Shown piece after piece: positions 8,761 to 16,943 of a DNA stretch of 64,000 nucleotides. The position numbers and the translations under genes were made by a program. The DNA is from Sphingopyxis sp. OAS728 (GTDB lineage Bacteria; Pseudomonadota; Alphaproteobacteria; Sphingomonadales; Sphingomonadaceae): NCBI RefSeq assembly GCF_014873485.1, contig NZ_JADBDT010000001.1, forward strand, positions 2,356,001 through 2,420,000, given 5' to 3'. Each line of letters starts with the position of its first letter. The first letter of the stretch is position 1. Below the pieces are notes generated by a model. The model saw only the letters and a list, made by a program, of their open reading frames with translations. It made no database searches and was not told where the DNA came from.

Positions 8761-10036
8761 GAATATCCTGCTGGTCGGATCGGGGGGCCGCGAACATGCG
8801 CTCAGCTGGCAGTTGGCACAATCGCCAAGCTGCGCCAAGCTCTATGCCGCACCGGGCAACCCGGGGATCGAGCTCTACGCCGAATGCGTCCCGATTTCGG
8901 TCGACGACATCGACGGGCTGATCGCCTTCGTAAAGGCGCATGCGATCGATTTTGTCGTCGTCGGCCCCGAAGCGCCGCTCGTCGCGGGCCTCGCCGACCG
9001 CCTCGGCGAGATCGGTATTCCGGCCTTCGGTCCGAGCGCTGCCGCCGCGCGGCTCGAAGGCTCGAAGGGCTTCACCAAGGACCTTTGTGCGCGCGCCGGC
9101 ATCCCGACCGCCGCCTATGTCCGCTGCACCAGCGCCGAAGAAGCGCTCGCCGTCCTCGAAGGCTTTTCGATCCCCGTCGTGATCAAGGCCGACGGCCTCG
9201 CCGCGGGCAAGGGCGTGATCATCGCCGAAACGCAGCCCGAAGCCGAAGCGGCGATCGACGACATGTTCGACGGCGCCTTCGGCAGCGCGGGCGCCGAGGT
9301 GGTGATCGAGGAATTTATGACCGGCGAGGAAGCGAGCTTCTTCGCGCTGTCCGACGGCAAGGACGTCATCGCCTTCGGCAGCGCGCAGGACCATAAGCGC
9401 GTCGGCGACGGCGATGTCGGGCCGAACACCGGCGGCATGGGCGCCTACAGCCCCGCCCCTGTGCTCACCGCCGACCTCGAAGCGGCGGTGATGGACCGCA
9501 TCATCCGCCCGACGGTGGCGACGCTCGCCGCCGAGGGCACGCCTTATGTCGGCGTCCTCTTCGCGGGCCTCATGCTGACGGCTGAAGGCCCGAAGCTGAT
9601 CGAATATAATTGCCGCTTCGGCGACCCCGAGTGCCAGGTGCTGATGATGCGCTTCAGGGGCGATTTCGCCGCGCTGCTCCATGCGGCAGCGACCCGGGCG
9701 ATCGCCACGGCCGAAGCGCCAGCCTTCTCGCACGATTATGCGCTGACCGTCGTGATGGCCGCAAACGGCTATCCGGGCACGCCCGAAAAGGGCGGCGCGA
9801 TCCAGCGCATCGCCGATGCCGAGGCGGGCGGCGTACGCGTCTTCCACGCCGGCACCGCGCGCGAAGACCGGACGATCGTGGCCGCCGGCGGCCGCGTGCT
9901 CAACGTCACCGCGACGGGCAAAAGCGTCACCGAGGCACAGGCACGCGCCTATGCCGCGGTCGACAAGCTCGATTTCCCGACCGGCTTTTGCCGCCGCGAT
10001 ATTGGCTGGCGTGAGGTCGCGCGCGAGGCCGAGTGA
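8759..10036 (+). CDS. purD: Phosphoribosylamine--glycine ligase
   Basis: PurD (GARS, 425 residues, normal length) makes glycinamide ribonucleotide from phosphoribosylamine, glycine and ATP, the second step of purine synthesis. [15 protein letters not shown] is the classic N-terminal Rossmann motif. The ATP-grasp part shows [26 protein letters not shown] and [12 protein letters not shown], with [10 protein letters not shown] in the C-terminal domain. AAAAGGGA lies 5 bp before the ATG. It is alone downstream: about 125 bp separates it from the HHH gene. Its start codon overlaps that of the divergent xseA by 2 bp. Confidence 0.96.
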   Translation: MNILLVGSGGREHALSWQLAQSPSCAKLYAAPGNPGIELYAECVPISVDDIDGLIAFVKAHAIDFVVVGPEAPLVAGLADRLGEIGIPAFGPSAAAARLEGSKGFTKDLCARAGIPTAAYVRCTSAEEALAVLEGFSIPVVIKADGLAAGKGVIIAETQPEAEAAIDDMFDGAFGSAGAEVVIEEFMTGEEASFFALSDGKDVIAFGSAQDHKRVGDGDVGPNTGGMGAYSPAPVLTADLEAAVMDRIIRPTVATLAAEGTPYVGVLFAGLMLTAEGPKLIEYNCRFGDPECQVLMMRFRGDFAALLHAAATRAIATAEAPAFSHDYALTVVMAANGYPGTPEKGGAIQRIADAEAGGVRVFHAGTAREDRTIVAAGGRVLNVTATGKSVTEAQARAYAAVDKLDFPTGFCRRDIGWREVAREAE

Positions 10037-10160
10037 CCCACGGCCCCGCCATGGCCGCGAAAGCGGAAATGCCGAAGAAATTCATGGTGGCCCGTTCGTT
10101 AAGGTAGACCGGGCCCATAAGCCCGCATAGGCTGAAGGAAATTCACAAGCGGAGAAGATC

Positions 10161-10985
10161 ATGGCCTGGCTTCAGGAAAACTGGATTATCGCGGTTGTCG
10201 GACTCGTCGTTGCCGTCGTGCTGCTGTGGTGGCTGTTCGGCCGGTCGAAGCCCGAAGAGATCGCGCAACCGACGGTCGAACCGGCGAAACCCGCAAAGCC
10301 GCTCGAACCGGTAAAGCCCGAAATCATCGCCGCCGAGCCGGCCCGCTTCAAACCGATCGAGCCCAAGGCGCCGCCCGTCACCCCCGCTGCGCCGCCGCCG
10401 GCGCCCGCGCCGGCCGCCAAGGTTGCACCAGCACCCGCTCCCGCTGCAAAATCGGCTCCCGTCGCCGAACCGGCCGCCAAGGCCGCGGCTCCCGCGCCCA
10501 AGCCGGCCGCGAAACCAAAGGCTGCGGCCAAGCCCGCCGCAAAGAAAACGACGGCCAAGGAACCGGCAGCAAAATCCGTAGCAAAACCCGCGACCAAGGC
10601 GGCAGCCAAGCCCGCGGCCAAAAAGACCGCCAAAGCGGCGCCCGCCAAGACCGCCGCCGCCATCCCCGAAGAGCCGACGGTTCCGCCGCCGCCCGCCGCG
10701 AAGCCCGCCCCGGCAGCGCCCGCACCCAAAACCGGCGCCGATAATCTGCAATTGCTGAAGGGCGTCGGCCCCAAGCTCGTCGTGCTGCTGAACGGCCTCG
10801 GCATCACCAGCTTCGAGCAGATTGCCGGTTGGACCGACGCCGACATCGCGCGCATCGACCCACAGCTCGGCACCTTCCAGGGCCGCATCGCGCGCGACAA
10901 TATCGTCGACCAGGCTGGCTATCTCGCGCGCGGCGACAAGGCCGGGTTCGAAGCGAAATATGGAGCCCTCGGCGGCGAGCTTTGA
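10161..10985 (+). CDS. Membrane-anchored helix-hairpin-helix protein with a long Ala/Pro/Lys linker
   Basis: The 274-residue protein begins with one transmembrane helix (IIAVVGLVVAVVLLWWLF, about residues 8-25). A low-complexity Pro/Ala/Lys linker of roughly 160 residues follows. The C-terminal domain (about 196-270) starts NLQLLKGVGPKLVVLLNGLG and continues ITSFEQIAGWTDADIARID, a helix-hairpin-helix fold of the kind also seen at the end of some NuoE-like and nuclease-like proteins. It could hold DNA or protein near the membrane; there are no catalytic residues to assign. The lysine-rich linker could itself bind nucleic acid. It is monocistronic in appearance. Confidence 0.75.
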   Translation: MAWLQENWIIAVVGLVVAVVLLWWLFGRSKPEEIAQPTVEPAKPAKPLEPVKPEIIAAEPARFKPIEPKAPPVTPAAPPPAPAPAAKVAPAPAPAAKSAPVAEPAAKAAAPAPKPAAKPKAAAKPAAKKTTAKEPAAKSVAKPATKAAAKPAAKKTAKAAPAKTAAAIPEEPTVPPPPAAKPAPAAPAPKTGADNLQLLKGVGPKLVVLLNGLGITSFEQIAGWTDADIARIDPQLGTFQGRIARDNIVDQAGYLARGDKAGFEAKYGALGGEL

Positions 10986-11019
10986 GATCGGCTGACGGCC
11001 GGTGGCGGCCAATCGAGAT

Positions 11020-11105
11020 GTGAGCCCCGGCGAAAGCCGGGGCCCAGAATTTCAACGCTGACCTTGGCGTTTCCGCACTGGGCCCCGGCTTTCGCCGGGG
11101 TTCAC
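11020..11105. repeat. Long intergenic palindromic repeat (copy 1)
   Basis: Arms at 11020-11047 and 11078-11105 are 28 bp each and almost perfectly complementary, built around CCCCGGCGAAAGCCGGGG. A related element lies at 12495-12561. Both sit between genes and contain the core CCCGGC-AAAG-CCGGG, so they belong to one palindromic repeat family. The RNA would form a very stable hairpin. Confidence 0.85.
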
Positions 11106-11144
11106 AAAGGACAGCTCCGCACCCCAAAACCGACTCCGCCGCGC

Positions 11145-11164
11145 GTCCCCGCTTACGCGGGGAC
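11145..11164. repeat. Short palindrome next to the long repeat
   Basis: GTCCCCGC at 11145-11152 and GCGGGGAC at 11157-11164 form a perfect 8-bp stem with a TTAC loop, 13 bp from the stop of the SDR gene. It could end SDR transcription but has no T run. Confidence 0.6.
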
Positions 11165-11176
11165 GTAACGGGTTTT

Positions 11177-11980
11177 TCAAGCCGCCTCGGTCGCCCGATA
11201 ACGCTCCGCTACGTCGCGGCGCGACAGACCGGGGCCCATCGCGAGCCGCGCCGCATGATAGGCATTCCACTGGCCTTCGTCGGCGAGCGGCGGGATCGTC
11301 ACCTCTTCGCCGCGATCCAGACCAAGCAGCGCCGCATCGACCAGGTCGCCCGCGTCCATCACCATCTCGGCCGGAAACGCGTCGATATCTTTGCCCGAGC
11401 GCTCCCATATTTCGGTGCGCGTCGCGCCGGGGAGTACCGCCTGAACCGTCACCCCCTGTTCGCGCAGGCTGTTGGCGAGCGCCAGGCTGAGGTTGAGCAG
11501 GAAGGCTTTCGACCCGCTGTAGACGCCTTCAAACTGTTCGGGCGCCAGCGCGAGGACCGAGGCGATGTTGACGATCGCCCCCTTGCCGCGCGCACCGAAC
11601 GCCTTGCCCGCAGCAATCGCGAGCCGCGCCGCGGCGGTGATGTTGAGCGCGATGATCGTCTGCACCTCGGCGGCGCTATTTTCGAGCGTGCCGCCGTTCA
11701 GCGACATGCCGGCATTGTTCACGAACAGCGTCACATTCGCATCGTCGATCAGCCTTTGCTCGATGCGCGTCACATCGTCGCTTTTGGTGAGATCGGCGGC
11801 GATCACGTCGACCGCGACGCCATGCTCTGCGCGCAGCTTCGTCGCGAGTTCCTCCATCTGCGCACCGTTGCGCGCGACGAGGATCAGGTCGCGTCCGCGC
11901 TTTGCGAGGCGGTCGGCATAAACGGCGCCAAGGCCGGTCGAGGCGCCCGTGATCAGGGCCGTTCCAGTGGGGATCGTCAT
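11177..11980 (-). CDS. Short-chain dehydrogenase/reductase
   Basis: This 267-residue SDR has the NAD(P)-binding motif TGASTGLG (about 8-15), NNAG (about 84-87), the catalytic Ser region IVNIASVLAL and the YSGSK (YxxxK) pair. An Arg (VARNG) after the second strand suggests NADPH preference. The ATG at 11980 is chosen because AAGGAG lies 7 bp upstream; the ATG 6 bp earlier is too close. It is divergent from an HxlR regulator, the usual arrangement for a repressor and its redox target. The physiological substrate is unknown. Confidence 0.9.
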   Translation of the reverse strand: MTIPTGTALITGASTGLGAVYADRLAKRGRDLILVARNGAQMEELATKLRAEHGVAVDVIAADLTKSDDVTRIEQRLIDDANVTLFVNNAGMSLNGGTLENSAAEVQTIIALNITAAARLAIAAGKAFGARGKGAIVNIASVLALAPEQFEGVYSGSKAFLLNLSLALANSLREQGVTVQAVLPGATRTEIWERSGKDIDAFPAEMVMDAGDLVDAALLGLDRGEEVTIPPLADEGQWNAYHAARLAMGPGLSRRDVAERYRATEAA

Positions 11981-12013
11981 TATCATTCTCCTTAACAGGC
12001 GGCCCTCCATCGG

Positions 12014-12036
12014 GTCACTTGCAAAATGATAGTGAC
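12014..12036. promoter_or_regulatory. Candidate HxlR operator
   Basis: GTCACT at 12014-12019 and AGTGAC at 12031-12036 form a perfect inverted repeat with an 11-bp AT-rich spacer. It is centred between the divergent SDR and HxlR starts, as expected for an autoregulated dimeric repressor site. Confidence 0.55.
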
Positions 12037-12044
12037 TGCCCCAT

Positions 12045-12491
12045 ATGCGTTCAATGGGTATGGACGAAAATAATTTGGGCACCTGCCCCGTCGACCGCGG
12101 GCTGATGCGCGTGGGCGATCGCTGGAGCATGTTGGTGCTGCGCGATATCGAGCGCGGGCTGACGCGTTACGAGCAGCTTCGCACCAGCCTCGGCATCGCA
12201 CCGAACATCTTGTCGCGGCGCCTGTCGGCGTTGACCGAGGCAGGGCTGATCGACAAGAAACGCTACAGCCAGCGCCCGCCGCGCGACGAATATCTGCTGA
12301 CCGATGCGGGACGCGATTTCCTGCCGATCCTGATGGCGATCGGTGCGTGGGGGCGCAAATATAATGGCGGCGGCGCGCTCAGCCGCCACCTCGATGCGGA
12401 GACGGGCGAGGTCGTGCGCCCGGTCGTCGTCGACGCGAACACCGGCGCGCCGATCGGCTCGCGCCCGCTACGCTTCGAATATCCGGACTAA
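12045..12491 (+). CDS. HxlR-family transcriptional regulator
   Basis: This 148-residue winged-helix regulator contains the family signature GTCPVDRGLMRVGDRWSMLVLRD, split here by its helix boundary, then YEQLRTSLGIAPNILSRRL as the recognition helix and a wing with RPPRDEYLLTDAG. The single Cys (CPVD, near residue 14) is the residue that senses electrophiles or thiol stress in several relatives (HypR, YodB, QorR), so redox control of the neighbouring SDR is plausible. Three in-frame ATGs (12045, 12054, 12060) lack a clear Shine-Dalgarno, so the exact start is open. Confidence 0.9.
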   Translation: MRSMGMDENNLGTCPVDRGLMRVGDRWSMLVLRDIERGLTRYEQLRTSLGIAPNILSRRLSALTEAGLIDKKRYSQRPPRDEYLLTDAGRDFLPILMAIGAWGRKYNGGGALSRHLDAETGEVVRPVVVDANTGAPIGSRPLRFEYPD

Positions 12492-12494
12492 GCG

Positions 12495-12561
12495 ATTCCC
12501 GGCAAAAGCCGGGATCCATTGCTACGCAGGCCGACTGGGTCCCGGCTTTCGCCGGGAATCA
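12495..12561. repeat. Long intergenic palindromic repeat (copy 2)
   Basis: ATTCCCGGCAAAAGCCGGGA from 12495 pairs with the segment ending at 12560 (TCCCGGCTTTCGCCGGGAAT), with about 20 bp between arms. It fills the gap between the convergent HxlR and SRPBCC genes and shares its core with the element at 11020-11105. Confidence 0.85.
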
Positions 12562-12566
12562 CAAAC

Positions 12567-13049
12567 CTATTTATACATGCCCTCGCGCAGGTTGATCCCG
12601 TGCTCGATCCAGACCTTGAGCGCGCAGAGCATCTGCGACCACCCCTGGCAATTGCCATAGGAGGCGCCGAGCGCACCCTGATTTTCGCGCCAGCCTTCCT
12701 CGGCGATCTCGACCAGCGTGCGGCCGTCGTCGAGCCCCTTGAAACTCATCGTCACGCGCGTGCGATAGTCCGCATCCTTGGGCTCGCTGCCCTCGATATT
12801 GTGCGCCTCACCCTCGCTCGCCTGCCATTCGAGTATGATCTTCTCATCCTCGACGACCTCGATGACATAGACGGGGAAGGCGCCCGGAAAATCGTGGAAG
12901 TCCCATTCGACCGTCGCGCCGGTCTCGAGCCGCCCCTTGGCGCCGCCGGTCGTGAAATAGTGCGATAGCTTCGCGGGATCGGCGACCGCCTCGAACACCT
13001 CGTGCACCGGCTTCGCGATCCGCGCCGCGACCCTGAATTTCAGCTCCAT
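12567..13049 (-). CDS. SRPBCC (AHSA1-like) domain protein
   Basis: The 160-residue protein is a START/Bet v 1-like cavity protein. It shows KPVHEVFEAVADPAKLSHYF near the N terminus, a GATVEWDFHDFPG strand turn, and a C-terminal helix GWSQMLCALKVWIEHG that is typical of the activator-of-Hsp90-like branch. Members bind small hydrophobic ligands; the ligand here is unknown. The gene is divergent from a small ArsR-type regulator across only 47 bp, a pairing that is very common in bacteria, so the ArsR protein probably controls it. Confidence 0.88.
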   Translation of the reverse strand: MELKFRVAARIAKPVHEVFEAVADPAKLSHYFTTGGAKGRLETGATVEWDFHDFPGAFPVYVIEVVEDEKIILEWQASEGEAHNIEGSEPKDADYRTRVTMSFKGLDDGRTLVEIAEEGWRENQGALGASYGNCQGWSQMLCALKVWIEHGINLREGMYK

Positions 13050-13078
13050 CGAAACTCTCCGCTTGATTCCCTGCCATT

Positions 13079-13098
13079 ATGTTATATATTTATAACAT
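13079..13098. promoter_or_regulatory. Perfect palindrome, probable ArsR operator
   Basis: ATGTTATA at 13079-13086 and TATAACAT at 13091-13098 are perfect 8-bp arms around TATT. The right arm runs into the ArsR start codon at 13097, so a bound regulator would block its own translation start region and the divergent SRPBCC promoter. Confidence 0.75.
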
Positions 13099-13423
13099 GT
13101 CAATCCATGAAGAATATGACAAGGTTTTCAAGGCGCTGTCCTCGCACGTCCGCCGCCAGATCCTCGACACGCTCAAGGATCAGCCGCTGACCACCGGCAC
13201 GCTGTGCGGCAACTTCGCCAACATCGACCGCTGCACCGTGATGCAACATCTGAAGGTGCTCGAGGACGCCGGCCTCGTCATCGCCGAACGCCGCGGCCGC
13301 GAGCGCTGGAATCATCTCAACGCGATGCCGATCCAGGACATCCACGACCGCTGGATCGGCCCGCACGCGGCCGCCGCCGCGACAAGGCTGGCGCGCTTCA
13401 GGAATATGGTGGAGGCGGGCTGA
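13097..13423 (+). CDS. ArsR-family transcriptional regulator
   Basis: This 108-residue winged-helix protein has EEYDKVFKALSSHVRRQILD at the N terminus, a recognition helix around DRCTVMQHLKVLEDAGLV, and a beta wing ERRGRERWNHLN. The metal-binding ELCVCD motif of ArsR/SmtB sensors is absent, so it is of the non-metal type that pairs with SRPBCC genes. The ATG at 13097 is preferred over 13079 because the operator palindrome would otherwise be coding. No Shine-Dalgarno is seen; the mRNA may be leaderless. Its stop abuts the convergent downstream gene (0 bp gap). Confidence 0.88.
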   Translation: MSIHEEYDKVFKALSSHVRRQILDTLKDQPLTTGTLCGNFANIDRCTVMQHLKVLEDAGLVIAERRGRERWNHLNAMPIQDIHDRWIGPHAAAAATRLARFRNMVEAG

Positions 13424-14260
13424 CTATCCGCCGGCCGCGCGACGGCTCCGAAGGCAAGTATCGACCGCCGCATAGACCGGACCAAGCAGCGGCTGGAGCC
13501 CGCGCCAGCTGGTCACCGTCATCGAACCGCCATCGGTAACGAAGGTCAGACGGTCCTCGCGGACAGCGGCGTGCGGGACGGGCGGCGGCATCGGCCCGTC
13601 GTCGCCGATCAGGGGAATATCGATCCGGGATGGTACCGCCCGTCCCTCGATCGCCTCAAGCGCGCGTTGCATCGCAGGGCACTGTCGCGACTCGACCGTT
13701 TCGACTTGAACATTGTCGCGCAGCAGCTTGGCCGGAGAGGCGAGCGTGCCGAAGATGAGCCGGCCATCGACGCGCCACAGATCGGCATCGGGAGTGACGC
13801 CATTGGCCTTCATGCTCGCGACTACCGCCGCGGGATCGAAACTTTCGCGCAGGAATATTCCGACCGGACCGGCGCGGTCGATCGCCGCGGCCGGGATCGT
13901 GACGATCCTGAAAACGAACTGGCAATCGTTGTGATCGACGTCACCCTCGCCCGTCACGCGGCAATAGCTGCGGATATCACCCGACTGGAAATGTCCGTAA
14001 TCGGAATTGGTGCTGAAGCTGACGGGGGCGACGAACTGCAGCCGATGATCTGCCACCTCCGCCGGTTCGGCCATTACCGCGTCGATAACCTCGCCCTTCC
14101 GGCCCTCGATCCAGAAACTGTATCGCGAATAGACGACCCCCAGATCATAACCGTCGAGTGTCCGGGGCAGATCGTCCGGATAGACTGGCGGCGGCGGCGG
14201 CGCGGCGGCAGTCGAAACCGCCGCGCCGCATAGCAGCAGCAACAGGGTGAGACGTTTCAC
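13424..14260 (-). CDS. Exported protein of unknown function
   Basis: The 278-residue product begins with a GTG and a clear signal peptide (KRLTLLLLLCGAAVSTAAA) and then a Pro run (PPPPPVYPDDLP). I do not recognise the family. Visible features are a YDLGVVYSRYSFW segment, several Cys (CRVTGEGDVDHNDC; RQCPAMQRAL; DTCLRSRR) that could form periplasmic disulfides, and no membrane helix after the leader. The GTG overlaps the M2 peptidase stop by 4 bp (GTGA), so it is translated with that peptidase and may work in the same compartment. Confidence 0.75.
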   Translation of the reverse strand: MKRLTLLLLLCGAAVSTAAAPPPPPVYPDDLPRTLDGYDLGVVYSRYSFWIEGRKGEVIDAVMAEPAEVADHRLQFVAPVSFSTNSDYGHFQSGDIRSYCRVTGEGDVDHNDCQFVFRIVTIPAAAIDRAGPVGIFLRESFDPAAVVASMKANGVTPDADLWRVDGRLIFGTLASPAKLLRDNVQVETVESRQCPAMQRALEAIEGRAVPSRIDIPLIGDDGPMPPPVPHAAVREDRLTFVTDGGSMTVTSWRGLQPLLGPVYAAVDTCLRSRRAAGG

Positions 14261-16071
14261 CACCCCTGCGGCTTGCCCTTGTTCTGCTGGTCGAGCCATT
14301 TCTTCAGCGGCGCGAAATAGTCGGCCATCGCCTTGCCCGACATTTCGCGGCTGCCGGTGAAGGCCTGCAGCGCATCGGGCCAAGGCTTCGACGCGCCCAT
14401 TTCGAGCATCGCATTGAGCTTCGCGCCGACCTCCTTGTTGCCATAGAAGGAGCAGCGATGGAGCGGCCCTTTCCATCCGGCCTGCTTGCACGCCGCCTGA
14501 TAGAATTGGAACTGCAGCACGCGCGCGAGGAAATAGCGGGTGTAGGGCGTGTTGCCGGGGATGTGGAACTTCGCGCCCGCATCGAACGCGTTCGCGGGGC
14601 GCTCTCCCGGCGGGACGATGCCCTGATATTGGGTGCGCAGCTCGGTCCATTTCTTGTTATAGTCGGCGGGCTGGATCGAGCCGTCGAAAACGCCCCAGCG
14701 CCAGCGATCGACCAGCAGGCCGAAGGGCAGGAAGGCGACCTTGTCCATCGCCTGGCGGAGCAGGAGACCGATATCCTTGTCGGCGCTCGGCACCTTCGAT
14801 TTGTCGAGTAGCCCGATGTCGACGAGATATTGCGGCGTGATCGACAGCGCGACGAAATCGCCGATCGCTTCGTGGAAGCCGTCGTTCGCGCCGTTCAAAT
14901 AGAGGAACGGCTGCTTGTTATACGCGCGCTGGTAATAATTATGGCCAAGTTCGTGGTGGATCGTGATGAAGTCGTCGGCATTCACCTTGATGCACATCTT
15001 GATGCGGATATCGTCCTTGTTGTCGACGTCCCATGCCGAGGCGTGGCACACGACCTCGCGGTCGGCAGGCTTCAGGAACTGGCTGCGCTTCCAAAAGGTT
15101 TCGGGCAGCGGCGCCATGCCGAGCGACGAATAGAAATTCTCGCCCGCCTTGACCATGTCGAGCGGCGTCTTGCCCTGTGCAGTGAGCAAGTCGCCGATGT
15201 CATAACCTAGGTCGCCGGTCCCGGCGGGGGCGACGAGCGGGTAGATATTGCCCCATTCCTGCGCCCACATATTGCCGAGGAGGTCGGCACGGATCGGGCC
15301 GGTCTTCGGCTGCACCGCGTCGCCATATTTCTCGTTCAGCTTCGAGCGGACATAGGTGTGAAGCGCCATGTAGAGCGGCTTCATGTCGTTCCAGATCTGC
15401 TCGGTGACCTTCGCGAATTCCTCGGGCGGCATGTCGTAGCCCGAACGCCACATTGCGCCGGTGTCGGCGAAACCCAGCTCCTTCGCACCGGCATTCGCGA
15501 TGCCGACCATCTTGGCATAATCATCCTTCATCGGCGCGCCGACCTTGTCGTGCCAGCTCGTCCACATCTCGGCGAATTGCGCCGGGGTGTTCTGAAGATT
15601 GCCCATTTCGGCCTCGATATCCGAGCCCGAGATTTCCTTTCCATTGAGCGTGCCGCGGCCCTTGCCATATTGCGACTGCAGGTCGGTCGCGATCGTGTTG
15701 AGCTCGGCCGCGGCGCCCGGCGTCGTCGGTGCGGGCAGCACGATGCCGGTGCGCAAGATGTCGAGCTTGCGCTTCGTGTCGGCGCTCAGCCCCGCAACAT
15801 CCTTAAATTTGGCTGCTTCGAGGGCATATTTGACCGACTTTTCGGTGCCGACGGCATTGATCCGCGACGCCATCGCGTCGGTATCTTCGGTCAGATAGGT
15901 GCTGTTGACCCAGTTCACCTGGCTCGCCTCGACCGTATAGTCGAACAGATCCTTTTCGACCGACGCGATAAAGGCATCGGCATCGGCCGCCGTCGGCGCG
16001 CTTTGCGCAAGGGCGGGGGTCGCGACCGCGAGCGACAGGGCAAGCGACAGCGTGGAAATCATGGCTTTCAT
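14257..16071 (-). CDS. M2-family metallopeptidase (ACE-like peptidyl-dipeptidase)
   Basis: The 604-residue protein carries a signal peptide (LSLALSLAVATPALAQ) and a full-length M2 peptidase domain. The zinc site is ITIHHELGHNYYQ (HExxH, about residue 375) followed by GFHEAIGDF with the third ligand Glu. The C-terminal segment FYGNKEVGAKLNAMLEMGAS is family-typical. Bacterial M2 enzymes remove dipeptides from peptide C-termini in the periplasm, so a role in peptide nutrition fits. The gene overlaps the following exported-protein gene by 4 bp. Confidence 0.93.
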   Translation of the reverse strand: MKAMISTLSLALSLAVATPALAQSAPTAADADAFIASVEKDLFDYTVEASQVNWVNSTYLTEDTDAMASRINAVGTEKSVKYALEAAKFKDVAGLSADTKRKLDILRTGIVLPAPTTPGAAAELNTIATDLQSQYGKGRGTLNGKEISGSDIEAEMGNLQNTPAQFAEMWTSWHDKVGAPMKDDYAKMVGIANAGAKELGFADTGAMWRSGYDMPPEEFAKVTEQIWNDMKPLYMALHTYVRSKLNEKYGDAVQPKTGPIRADLLGNMWAQEWGNIYPLVAPAGTGDLGYDIGDLLTAQGKTPLDMVKAGENFYSSLGMAPLPETFWKRSQFLKPADREVVCHASAWDVDNKDDIRIKMCIKVNADDFITIHHELGHNYYQRAYNKQPFLYLNGANDGFHEAIGDFVALSITPQYLVDIGLLDKSKVPSADKDIGLLLRQAMDKVAFLPFGLLVDRWRWGVFDGSIQPADYNKKWTELRTQYQGIVPPGERPANAFDAGAKFHIPGNTPYTRYFLARVLQFQFYQAACKQAGWKGPLHRCSFYGNKEVGAKLNAMLEMGASKPWPDALQAFTGSREMSGKAMADYFAPLKKWLDQQNKGKPQGW

Positions 16072-16146
16072 GGGGTGCGTCCTCTGGAATGTTATCGCAG
16101 CGCTCTACGGCGCATGCGAACAGCTAGGCGCTCGGCGCGAGTCCGG

Positions 16147-16899
16147 TCAAGCGGTCAGGAATGCAGCGATCGCCTCGCCCAGCTCGGGCTCGGTCACGCT
16201 CGACATATGCGTCCCCGGGATCGTCGCCAGCCGCGCATCGGGCAGCGCCGCGACCAGTTCCTCGGCCGATCCATTATCCTGATCCTGCTCGCCGCACACG
16301 ACGAGCGTTGGCATCGTCAGTGCCGCGAGCATTTCGGGTGTCGTGTCGGTGAAGCTGTCGAGCAGATGTCCCGCCGCGATGCGATCGACCTTCATCGTCT
16401 TCATGAACTGGATCGACAGCCAGGTGTCGTCGCCGCGCTTTGCCGTTTCATATTCGGCAATGACGCGCTTGAAGAACTTGCCGCGCCGCTGCCAGCCTGC
16501 GAGCCCCGCCAGCCCCATGCCACCGAGGATCAGCCGCTGCGGACGCATCCCCGCGACCACGGCACGCGCGCTCGTCCGTGCGCCGAGCGAGAAGCCGCCG
16601 AGGTCGAACTCATCGAGGCCGAGATGCGCCACCAGATCCTGCAGGTCGTGGACCAGCACATCGGCCGGATAATGGTCTTCCTCGTGCGGCGCATCGCTCG
16701 ATCCATGAACGCGCAGGTCGGGCATGATGATGCGATAGCCTTCGGCCGCGACGCGCGCCGCAGTACCGAACTTGATCCAGTTGACCTCGGCGTTCGAAAA
16801 CAGGCCGTGAAGCAGGAAGAGAGGGCGTCCTTCGCCCATCTCGCGCCACGCCAACCGCACGCCATCGCGCGCTTCGAAAAATTGGGGTTCAATCGTCAT
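16147..16899 (-). CDS. Alpha/beta-fold hydrolase
   Basis: The 250-residue protein has the oxyanion-loop motif LFLLHGLFSNAEVNW, the nucleophile elbow GGFSLGARTS (GxSxG), an acid after VVCGEQDQDNG and the late His in PGTHMSSV. That is a complete Ser-Asp-His triad of the alpha/beta hydrolase family (esterases, lipases, haloperoxidase-like enzymes). No leader is seen, so it should be cytoplasmic. The substrate cannot be told. It lies 44 bp downstream of the DsbA-fold isomerase gene on the same strand. Confidence 0.9.
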   Translation of the reverse strand: MTIEPQFFEARDGVRLAWREMGEGRPLFLLHGLFSNAEVNWIKFGTAARVAAEGYRIIMPDLRVHGSSDAPHEEDHYPADVLVHDLQDLVAHLGLDEFDLGGFSLGARTSARAVVAGMRPQRLILGGMGLAGLAGWQRRGKFFKRVIAEYETAKRGDDTWLSIQFMKTMKVDRIAAGHLLDSFTDTTPEMLAALTMPTLVVCGEQDQDNGSAEELVAALPDARLATIPGTHMSSVTEPELGEAIAAFLTA

Positions 16900-16943
16900 G
16901 CGCCGCGCTATGCGCCCATCATGGCCGCTTCAGCAAGCACCGA

